The notes beneath the pieces are model-generated. The model did no database searches. It saw only the letters and a program-made list of their open reading frames with translations, and was not told the DNA's origin. 64,000 nucleotides of DNA from Mycolicibacterium peregrinum (GTDB lineage Bacteria; Actinomycetota; Actinomycetes; Mycobacteriales; Mycobacteriaceae). The translations under genes were made by a program, and so were the position numbers. Of the stretch, positions 57,671-64,000 are shown in pieces. The stretch's first letter is position 1; each line of letters begins with the position of its first letter. The DNA lies in NCBI RefSeq assembly GCF_001665625.1, contig NZ_LZSY01000110.1, positions 167,875 through 231,874 on the forward strand, written 5' to 3'.

Positions 57671-58449
57671 CCCAGTGCCCTTTCGGTGATCCGGTCCGAC
57701 CACATCAGTCCGGCGCAGGCCAGCAGTACGCCGATCACCAGCAGCCAACCACCTACCCCTGGACCGCACAGGAACACCAAGGGCTGCGCTCCGATCAACT
57801 GCCCCAGTGCAATGCCCGCCACCGGCAACCCGGCCAGCACCGCTGCCGTCGCCCGTGGGCCGGCCATCGCCGCTTCGACGTGAGAGGAAAACCGTTCGCG
57901 CTCGACGATGTCGCGCTGCGCGGTGCGCATCAGGGTGGCGATCGACAGGCCGTATGCATGAGCCAGTCGCCAGCAGACCGCAAGCCGTTGCCAGTGCATC
58001 GGCAACTGCGAAGTTGCCGCGACATCTTCCAGACCGGCCGCGACATCGGCGCCAAGACGGGCCCGGGCGGCGACGGCACCCATGCCCTGACGTACCGCTC
58101 CGGACACCTCGCCGGCCGCAGTGCCGAAGGCGCTCACCGGATGGACGCCGGTACGCAGCTCACCCACCAACACGTCCAGGGCGGCCTGCAGTGACGCCGA
58201 TTCCTCCAACCGCTGCCGACGCGCATGACGGCGCCTCCGGCGTACGACGACCGTCCCGGACACCAGTGCCGTGGCCACGGCGACCGGCGGCGAAATCAGC
58301 CAGCCCAGAACAACTCCCAGGACCACCACCATGGGCCCTACCCGAGCGCGCCGCCGAGGAGCCTCCGCCCGCCGCAGCGCGGCAGCGCGCCGAGGCATGA
58401 CCGGCCACAGCAGAAGTGCGGCAGCCAAGGCCAGTGCACTCCCCGTCAC
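57667..58449 (-). CDS. TadB-like type II secretion F-domain protein (Rv3658c homologue)
   Basis: 260 residues from GTG 58449. Two N-terminal helices (ALALAAALLLWPVM, VVVLGVVLGWLISPPVAVAT), a cytoplasmic T2SF domain (SLQAALDVLVGELRTGVHPV, RLAVCWRLAHAYGLSIATLM) and two C-terminal helices (VLAGLPVAGIALGQLIGA, GGWLLVIGVLLACAGLMW). Forms the pilus assembly platform. Its GTG overlaps the stop of the truncated ATPase gene (GTGA), as in the intact mycobacterial operon. Confidence 0.88.
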   Translation of the reverse strand: MTGSALALAAALLLWPVMPRRAAALRRAEAPRRRARVGPMVVVLGVVLGWLISPPVAVATALVSGTVVVRRRRRHARRQRLEESASLQAALDVLVGELRTGVHPVSAFGTAAGEVSGAVRQGMGAVAARARLGADVAAGLEDVAATSQLPMHWQRLAVCWRLAHAYGLSIATLMRTAQRDIVERERFSSHVEAAMAGPRATAAVLAGLPVAGIALGQLIGAQPLVFLCGPGVGGWLLVIGVLLACAGLMWSDRITERALG

Positions 58450-58631
58450 GGCGATACCCGCCGGTCCACCAAAGCATCGAGAATCTCAGCACCGCAGCCC
58501 AATCCCGTGTCGGCGTCCCACGCCGTCACCACCTCGAGCTCACCCCTGGCCGCACGGCGCAGCACCGCGATCTCGGAGAGCCTGCGCCGCCCGGCGCCGT
58601 CCCGCCCGACATGAAGCAACACCTGCGACGT
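58446..58631 (-). pseudogene. 3' remnant of the Tad/CpaF secretion ATPase gene (Rv3659c homologue)
   Basis: The frame ending in the TGA at 58446-58448 encodes 61 residues beginning TSQVLLHVGRDGAGRRRL then SEIAVLRRAARGELEVVTAW, the C-terminal end of TadA/CpaF-type ATPases (usually ~350-450 residues). Immediately upstream, at 58632 onward, the frame meets two stop codons (TGA TAA) and coding similarity is lost. The gene is therefore cut by foreign DNA at 58632 or just beyond. No P-loop remains in the window. The missing 5' part is predicted to lie past 64000 on the reverse strand. The pilus motor should be non-functional. Confidence 0.85.
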
Positions 58632-58637
58632 TTATCA

Positions 58638-58705
58638 GTAGTTAACTACACAATGTGGGCGCACAATGCGTGTTGAACTGCGTATTTATCGTCGGGTACA
58701 TGTAC
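58638..58705. promoter_or_regulatory. Element-edge palindromes and repeats
   Basis: GTAGTTAACTAC (58638-58649) and GTACATGTAC (58696-58705) are perfect palindromes. CACAATG is repeated directly at 58649-58655 and 58662-58668, 13 bases apart. They lie just inside the element boundary, ahead of the first element gene, where recombinase-binding or XRE-repressor sites would be expected. AT-rich relative to the rest of the window. Confidence 0.5.
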
Positions 58706-58796
58706 TCTAAGAGTGTGCGTAGCAATATCAACCCTCTCGCCACGCCGATGCGGCGTGTTGCTTGCGCTCTCTGTTTTTGTGTGCGAAATTCGCCGT

Positions 58797-59507
58797 GTGA
58801 ACCTACAAGAGCGGTTGCGCAAGGCGGTGTCGGATCATGGGCCGTCGTTGGCGACTCTGCGTTACGACTTGGAGGTGGTGATCCCCAAGGTTGGCCAGAT
58901 GTGGCAGCCGTTGTTCGAGGATCCGTTGGATATTCATGGTCAGGCGTTTTGTACGTGTGTGCGCCAGATGGTGTTGAGGATGCGCGAGCTTCGCAAGCCG
59001 ATCCCTGGGGACACGTTGTTGACTTCTCGTGGCAGTGGGTTGTCGGTGCAGATCGCCGATTCGCGGGGGATGGATTTTCGTGCGCGACGGTGGCCGTCGA
59101 AGGTGTTGCACGGGGAGCGAGTTCGGGTGGTGACGCATCCGACGGGCGGCGATCTTCGGGTGCTGCGGCCGCCGAAGGCTCAGGTCGACGAGCAGATGTT
59201 GTTGGACGAGGACGAGCCGGCGCAGTTGTTTCCGTCGCCGATTGTGACTCCGGCCGGTACACCGGATATCTTCGCCCTGTGGTGGCCGACCGACGATGGG
59301 TGGGGATTGTCGGAGGCGGTGTTGGCGTTCGTGGTGGATGTGGACAATGCGTCGCGGGTGCAGATTTTGGCAACCGAGCCGCTGCCTCCAGTCACCGACT
59401 CTCCGCTGGTGACTCCGTCGGCGCAGGGTCAGGGGCCCAGGGACGACTTCGGCGAGTACGAGCCGCCGGCGCTGGGGACGGGCGAGGATCCCGAGGAGCC
59501 GGCTTAA
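58797..59507 (+). CDS. Mobile-element protein of unknown function
   Basis: 236 residues from GTG 58797; the frame is open from 58713. Starts VNLQERLRKAVSDHGPSLAT with a helical N-terminus, then GSGLSVQIADSRGMDFRARR, VLHGERVRVVTHPTGGDLRV and DIFALWWPTDDGWGLSEAVL. The C-terminus is acidic and Pro-rich (DFGEYEPPALGTGEDPEEPA). No transmembrane segment, signal peptide or known motif. It precedes the XRE-ImmA gene by 61 bases and is likely co-transcribed. No function is proposed. Confidence 0.7.
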   Translation: MNLQERLRKAVSDHGPSLATLRYDLEVVIPKVGQMWQPLFEDPLDIHGQAFCTCVRQMVLRMRELRKPIPGDTLLTSRGSGLSVQIADSRGMDFRARRWPSKVLHGERVRVVTHPTGGDLRVLRPPKAQVDEQMLLDEDEPAQLFPSPIVTPAGTPDIFALWWPTDDGWGLSEAVLAFVVDVDNASRVQILATEPLPPVTDSPLVTPSAQGQGPRDDFGEYEPPALGTGEDPEEPA

Positions 59508-59568
59508 GGGGTCGTGGTGTCGGGGGTCGATGCGAATGTCGGCGGGTGGCTGTTGAATCGAGGTCGCA

Positions 59569-60813
59569 ATGACGACGACCGTGGACGTGTATGGGTTGCG
59601 GGTCAACCAGGCCCGGGTCATGCGCGCGATGACTGCCACTGCGGTGATGGAAGCGTTGGGCTGGAAGCATTCTCGGCTGAACCGGTTGGAGAAGTCGACC
59701 ACGACGGCGTTGCCGATCAAGGATTTCGACCGGCTGGTGGCGGTGTTGCGGTTCCCGGCGAAATTTTTCACCACCGCTCCGACGTCGCGGGTGCACCAGT
59801 CGGATCTGTTGTTCCGTGCGCCGCGGTCGATCACGGCGACCGAGCGGGAGTATTTGGCGCAGTTCGCGGCATTGGCTGGGGAGTTTCTCGACGAGCTCAA
59901 TGGCCGCACTCAGTTACCTGCGGTGAAGTTGCCGATACTTCCGATCGACACCGCAGTGACCCAGGCCGCTGCGGCGGTGCGTGCCAGTTGGGGGTTGGAG
60001 CACGATCAGCCGATCGAGTACCTGACGCATGAGATCGAGCGCAGCGGTGTGGTGGTCGTGGTGCGCCGCTTGCTGACCTCCTCGTCACGGCGGATCCTGG
60101 GTGACGGGGATTCCACCGGCAAGATCGACAAGCATTTGGGTTATTCGGTGCGTGTCGGGGAGTTCAATACCCGGCCGTTGATCGTTGTGCGGCAATCGAA
60201 TTCGTGGGAACGGACCCGCTGGACGCTGGCTCATGAGGTGGGTCATCTGGTGTTGCATGCCTCGGGCAGCGTCACCGAGGCCTGCGAGGAGCAGGCGTCG
60301 CAGTTCGCCTCGGAGTTGTTGGCGCCGGCGGCGGTGCTGGCCAAGGACGTGTCGCGGGCTCCGTCGCTGGCGGAGTTGTTGCCGGTGAAAGCAAAGTGGG
60401 GTGTGTCGCTGGGGGCGTTGATCAAGCATCTGCATACCTCGCAGTTGTTGACTGGGGCGCGGTTTGAGGCGTTGCGCCGCCAGCTCTACACCCGGGTCAA
60501 TCCGGATACCGATACGACGTGGGGTCGGGTGGAGCCGGGCTGGAATGACCGTGAGGTGGAGCGGCCACGATTGATCAGCAAGTGGCTGGAGATGGCGTTT
60601 TCGGCGCGTTCGGCGGCGATGCTGGCCCCCTATGACTTGGTGTGGCCGCAGGATCTGCTGGAGGACTTCATGGCCGGGCAGCGGGCCGCCCCGGGCGCGG
60701 CGGCGGTGCGGGTGGCCGCCGGCAGCGGCAGAGCGACGGTCGGACCCGGGTCATCGGCGCCCAGTACGGGCAGCAATGTGATTCCGTTGCGGCAGCGAAG
60801 CCGGCGCGGCTAG
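59569..60813 (+). CDS. XRE-family regulator fused to ImmA/IrrE metallopeptidase
   Basis: 414 residues from ATG 59569. The N-terminus has an XRE-like helix-turn-helix (ARVMRAMTATAVMEALGWKH, SRLNRLEKS) though diverged. Residues ~205-300 form the ImmA/IrrE domain with zinc-site H222-E-V-G-H226 in WTLAHEVGHLVLHASG and EEQASQFASELLAPAAVL with the third ligand Glu. In ICEBs1 and phages such proteins cut a repressor after DNA damage; here both functions sit in one chain, as is common in actinobacterial elements. The long C-terminal tail is Ala/Gly-rich. Likely controls the recombinases just downstream. Confidence 0.9.
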   Translation: MTTTVDVYGLRVNQARVMRAMTATAVMEALGWKHSRLNRLEKSTTTALPIKDFDRLVAVLRFPAKFFTTAPTSRVHQSDLLFRAPRSITATEREYLAQFAALAGEFLDELNGRTQLPAVKLPILPIDTAVTQAAAAVRASWGLEHDQPIEYLTHEIERSGVVVVVRRLLTSSSRRILGDGDSTGKIDKHLGYSVRVGEFNTRPLIVVRQSNSWERTRWTLAHEVGHLVLHASGSVTEACEEQASQFASELLAPAAVLAKDVSRAPSLAELLPVKAKWGVSLGALIKHLHTSQLLTGARFEALRRQLYTRVNPDTDTTWGRVEPGWNDREVERPRLISKWLEMAFSARSAAMLAPYDLVWPQDLLEDFMAGQRAAPGAAAVRVAAGSGRATVGPGSSAPSTGSNVIPLRQRSRRG

Positions 60814-60829
60814 AACACAAGGGGGGCCG

Positions 60830-62032
60830 GTGGCGCGAGTGCAGCGGGTGATCTTTGCCGACCAGCCTGTCACCTACACGGTCGTTGGCGCCGATCATCT
60901 GCCGGTGGCCCCGGCTGCGGAGTATCTGAGGTTTCTGCGTGAGGGGGGCGCGTCCCCGCACACGGTGCGTGGCTACGCCGCGGGGTTGGCGCGGTGGTTC
61001 ACGATGCTCGAGCACACCGGCCATCGCTGGGATGACTTCCCCACCACCCTGTTCGGGCAGTACTTGCAGTATCTGCGGACTGGGGATCTGCCCGGGACAC
61101 CGCGCCTGGGTGCCCCCGAGACCAAGATGGTGACCAGTTCTTTGCAGCCGCGGGCGGCTGCGGTGTTGTCGATGTATCGCTATCACGCTGATGCCGGCAC
61201 CACCGAGGTGCCTTATCGGCGTTTGGTCACTCAGCGGGGCAGCTGGCGGCGCCACAACCGCTACGTCGGGTTCCTCGACGGCGTCGGGCCCCACCGCGAC
61301 GGCGAGCACCCGATCTACCCGGTGCGCACCCCGCGGCGATCGGCTACCCCTGTCTTGTCGCCTGCCCAGGTGGCCACGATCCTCGATGGCTGCTCGGTGC
61401 AGCGCGACGGGGACTGGACCGGCGGGGCCGCCGCGGTGCGCAACCGATTGTTTTTCGCAGTACTGGCCGAAACGGGAATGCGTCTGGGCGAGGCCTTATC
61501 ACTGCGGCACAACGATTTTCATATCGGCGCCGGTGCGACCCCGTGGATCGACATTGTGGAGCGCCAAGATCATCCCCATGGTGCTCGGGTCAAGACCGGG
61601 CCGCGGCGGATCTATGTCGGTGATGACCTGGAGGCACTGTATTCAGAGTATGTGTGGCAGTTGGTCGCGATGAACGCCGACCAGGTGGTCGATGATCTGT
61701 CGAATCATTTCGTGTTCGTCAATCTGCAACGGGGACCGCGTTTTTCGCCGATGCGCCAGGAGAACATCTACGAGAAGGTGCGCGGGCTGCGCACAGCGCA
61801 TCGGAGTCTGCCGCCGGATTGGTCACCGCACTGGCTGCGCCACACTCACGCCACCGCGTTGCTGCTGGCGGGGGTGCCTGAGCATGTGGTGATGCGGCGT
61901 CTGGGCCACGCCGATGTGCAGACCACTCTGTCCACCTACGGCTGGGTCACCCAGGACGCGGCGATGCGTTCACTGGCCGAGTGGAAAAACTATGTCGCCG
62001 GATGGAAAGGACTTCACGATGGCCAGCAATGA
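60830..62032 (+). CDS. Tyrosine recombinase, Tn554 TnpA-like
   Basis: 400 residues from GTG 60830. N-terminal SAM-like core-binding domain (EYLRFLREGGASPHTVRGYA), then the catalytic domain with R218 in LAETGMRLGEALS, K255 region, H334-x-x-R337 in SPHWLRHTHATALL, H360 in RLGHADVQTTLSTY and the nucleophile Tyr370. All catalytic residues are present. Size fits Tn554 TnpA (~360). Its stop overlaps the start of the second recombinase by 14 bases. Confidence 0.93.
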   Translation: MARVQRVIFADQPVTYTVVGADHLPVAPAAEYLRFLREGGASPHTVRGYAAGLARWFTMLEHTGHRWDDFPTTLFGQYLQYLRTGDLPGTPRLGAPETKMVTSSLQPRAAAVLSMYRYHADAGTTEVPYRRLVTQRGSWRRHNRYVGFLDGVGPHRDGEHPIYPVRTPRRSATPVLSPAQVATILDGCSVQRDGDWTGGAAAVRNRLFFAVLAETGMRLGEALSLRHNDFHIGAGATPWIDIVERQDHPHGARVKTGPRRIYVGDDLEALYSEYVWQLVAMNADQVVDDLSNHFVFVNLQRGPRFSPMRQENIYEKVRGLRTAHRSLPPDWSPHWLRHTHATALLLAGVPEHVVMRRLGHADVQTTLSTYGWVTQDAAMRSLAEWKNYVAGWKGLHDGQQ

Positions 62033-64000
62033 GGGCCGCCTGACCACACCGGTAGGCGACCTCGGTGCGGTGGCGTGGCAGGCGCAGTGGGCCCAGGTAC
62101 CCGCCGAATGGCGCCGCCCGGCCTATCAGGTGCATCTGCCCCCGGCAGATCGGGTGTTCCTGTCCCGCAAGAACGATCTGCCGCCCGCTGCGACCGCTGG
62201 GGTGTACGACTTCACCCCGCAGGCCACACCGGCGCGGTTCGCCGACGAGATCGCCTGGTGGGTGTGGGTGTGCTACCACGAGGGGCTGCGCAAGATCGAG
62301 CATTCCCTGCTGCGCTGGGCCACCCAGGCCATCAGCGCCGCCGCGGCCGAGTACCGCAGTGCGCACGGCCGCCACCCGGTGAGCATCACCGACCTGGCGG
62401 TCAACGACATGGTGCGCCACGCGGTCGTGGTGTTCGAGCGGCGCAATGCGCGGCTGCCCGCCGGCGGCACACGCCGCAATATTGTGGGCCTGATCGAGCA
62501 TCTGCACCTGTTTGTGTCGGTGCGGGCCAGCGCCATCGACTGGTGGGCCTATGACACCTGGGATCTGCGGGCCGATCCACGGATCCCGCAACGCGAACAC
62601 GAACCGTGCCACGAGAAGACGGTGCGCATCGGCGCGATCGAACCAGCGTGGCTGCGCGAAGGGGTGCGGTTTTGGCTGCGCACCTGCCTGGATGCGGAGT
62701 TGCTGCGCTGGTCATCGGCAGTCGATCGTGCCCGCGAGATGGCGCGCCATTTCGGTGAATTCGTGATCGCGCGTGGCTACACCGATCCCGTCTTATCCGA
62801 TGACCCGGCGCAGCTACGCCTGATTTTCACTACCTACAACGAATACCTGCGCTCCCCAGCCGCGGCTGCCCGACCTGACAAGCCGTTGTCTGCCACGGCG
62901 ATCGGCGACAGCCAATCTCAGATCCAGAGCTTCTACACGTTCATGCTCGACCATGCACCCGAGGCCGCGGCAGCCACCGGCGATGCGCGTTGGGAGAACC
63001 TGTCCGCGGCGCACACCCGGTTGTGGGGGCCGGCGTTTCGCACCCGCCGCGCCCACCGCACCCGGGAATTGACCTGGTACTCCACTGGAGAACTGCAGCA
63101 GATGCTGGCCTACCTCGACGTGCTCGCCGCCCAACGGGGCGCCCTGGTGTCGGTGACCCATCCCGATGGCACCGTGTCGCTGATCAAAGGCCTCGGCGAC
63201 CCCCAGGCCGCCCGGATCTGGCTGCTGCAAGCACTGACTGGGCGGCGGGCCTCAGAAATTCTCATGCTCGATCACCACCCGCTCGAAGCGATCCCCGGCG
63301 CGGCGCGGCCCACCGCCACCGATGACCCCGATGTGTTCGTGGCCAAACTGCGCTACCAACAGACCAAAGTCGACGGGGTCATCCCCACCATCCTGGTCGA
63401 GCAGGCCGTGGTCAACGTCATCGCCGAGCAACAGCGCTGGCTCGCCGACACCCACCCCAGCCTCACCCCGAAATACCTGTTCATCGCGGTCAAACAAAAC
63501 CTGGCCGGGCGCCGGCCCCGCCCGTATGCAACGTATCGGGCCTCCCTGGACAAGCTCGATGCCATCCATGGTCTCAGCGATGCTGCGGGAAACCCGTTGC
63601 GGTTCACCCAAACGCATCGGCTGCGCCACACCCGGGCCACCGAACTGCTCAACGACGGCGTGCCGATCCACGTCGTCCAGCGCTACCTGGGCCACAAGAG
63701 CCCCGAGATGACCATGCGTTATGCCGCGACACTGGCCGCGACCGCCGAAGCGGAGTTCCTCAAACACAAGAAGATCGGCGCTCACGGCACCGACATCGGA
63801 ATCAGCCCGTCTGACATGTTGGACATGACCCAGCTCTCAGTGCGCACCGACCGGGTCTTGCCCAACGGGGTGTGCCTGCTGCCGCCACTGAAAACCTGCG
63901 ACAAGGGCAACGCCTGTCTGTCGTGCGGGCATTTCGCCACCGACGCCACCCACCTCGACGAACTCAAAGATCAGCACGCCAAGACCACGGCGCTGGTCGA
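62019..64000 (+). CDS. Large tyrosine recombinase, Tn554 TnpB-like (runs off the right edge)
   Basis: At least 660 residues from ATG 62019, open to 64000. The N-terminal ~270 residues are a helical DNA-binding region. The catalytic part has Arg in LLQALTGRRASEILML, HxLRH in FTQTHRLRHTRATELLNDGV and H..Y in RYLGHKSPEMTMRYAATLA. Beyond it a Cys cluster CDKGNACLSCGHFATD looks like a zinc module, as in TnpB-type recombinases of ~630 residues or more. It cannot be complete in this window. It is expected to act with the preceding enzyme and a small third protein. Confidence 0.9.
   Translation, partial: MASNEGRLTTPVGDLGAVAWQAQWAQVPAEWRRPAYQVHLPPADRVFLSRKNDLPPAATAGVYDFTPQATPARFADEIAWWVWVCYHEGLRKIEHSLLRWATQAISAAAAEYRSAHGRHPVSITDLAVNDMVRHAVVVFERRNARLPAGGTRRNIVGLIEHLHLFVSVRASAIDWWAYDTWDLRADPRIPQREHEPCHEKTVRIGAIEPAWLREGVRFWLRTCLDAELLRWSSAVDRAREMARHFGEFVIARGYTDPVLSDDPAQLRLIFTTYNEYLRSPAAAARPDKPLSATAIGDSQSQIQSFYTFMLDHAPEAAAATGDARWENLSAAHTRLWGPAFRTRRAHRTRELTWYSTGELQQMLAYLDVLAAQRGALVSVTHPDGTVSLIKGLGDPQAARIWLLQALTGRRASEILMLDHHPLEAIPGAARPTATDDPDVFVAKLRYQQTKVDGVIPTILVEQAVVNVIAEQQRWLADTHPSLTPKYLFIAVKQNLAGRRPRPYATYRASLDKLDAIHGLSDAAGNPLRFTQTHRLRHTRATELLNDGVPIHVVQRYLGHKSPEMTMRYAATLAATAEAEFLKHKKIGAHGTDIGISPSDMLDMTQLSVRTDRVLPNGVCLLPPLKTCDKGNACLSCGHFATDATHLDELKDQHAKTTALV

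Larger units (their letters stand above)
58632..64000. mobile_element. Integrative element with Tn554-like tyrosine recombinases (left part)
   Basis: From the break in the tad ATPase gene to the window's right edge all genes read plus and have lower third-position GC (more TTG and GTG, GAT, CGG use) than the flank. Contents: unknown protein, XRE-ImmA protease, tyrosine recombinase 1 (400 residues), recombinase 2 (>660 residues) overlapping it by 14 bases. Two adjacent recombinases of these sizes are the tnpA-tnpB arrangement of Tn554; a small tnpC would be expected next. The right end and cargo lie outside the window. Confidence 0.75.

Overview
The window is high-GC actinobacterial DNA with mycobacterial gene content. 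Gene order follows Mycobacterium tuberculosis H37Rv from about Rv3602c (panC) to Rv3659c (tad ATPase). It lacks the espACD and PE/PPE genes of that stretch and carries many extra metabolic and signalling genes, which points to a rapidly growing environmental Mycobacterium (Mycolicibacterium type). The species cannot be fixed from the sequence alone.

Layout. 1-8092 (minus): a long cofactor and housekeeping run, ftsH-folE-folP-folB-folK, two membrane proteins, a Rossmann/DUF2520 protein and the 5' end of panC, mostly with start/stop overlaps. 8226-12088 (plus): an epoxide hydrolase broken by a single-base frameshift, a luciferase-like monooxygenase, a zinc-type dehydrogenase and an LpqG-like lipoprotein. 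12093-12155: a large inverted repeat between convergent genes. 12163-18416 (minus): molybdopterin oxidoreductase, hpt, tilS, a DUF2342 zinc protein and a PBP4-type DacB. 18544-20995 (plus): ppa, a diverged OHCU-decarboxylase-like gene and a serine hydrolase. 21080-25117: a compact partner-switching cassette (STAS, anti-sigma kinase, response regulator, CHASE3-type histidine kinase, receiver-PP2C phosphatase).

25719-26825: a TerC-family membrane protein behind a sequence that reads as a yybP-ykoY manganese riboswitch with a ribosome-site-sequestering hairpin. 26915-35824 (plus): one tightly overlapped operon with a Pls/PosA-type single-module peptide synthetase, a short M1 peptidase, a flippase-like protein, PpgS (Rv3631), its DUF2304 partner (Rv3632) and a TPR-like protein. 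Together with galE1 (38227-39168) and the Rv3635-like membrane protein (39225-40982) this looks like cell-envelope galactosamine decoration with an added amino-acid polymerising or ligating enzyme. 35777-38220: a TetR regulator, an amidohydrolase and a palindromic operator.

41236-45110: small accessory genes, including an HxlR/DUF1761 divergent pair and a DUF4143 ATPase preceded by three iterons spaced exactly 23 bp apart. 45232-56183: tRNA-Thr(CGU), holB, a class III adenylate cyclase, topA, an Rv3647c homologue, cspA, an MrfA-like helicase and an Rv3651 homologue. 56180-58631 (minus): a Tad-type pilus locus whose ATPase gene is cut off after its last 61 codons. 58632-64000 and beyond: the interrupting element, with an unknown protein, an XRE-ImmA/IrrE protein and two adjacent tyrosine recombinases arranged like Tn554 tnpA-tnpB. 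The second recombinase runs off the window.

Best leads: the Tn554-like element inside the tad ATPase gene, the Pls-PpgS operon, the TerC riboswitch, the 23-bp iterons, and two gene starts or ends that look frameshifted.
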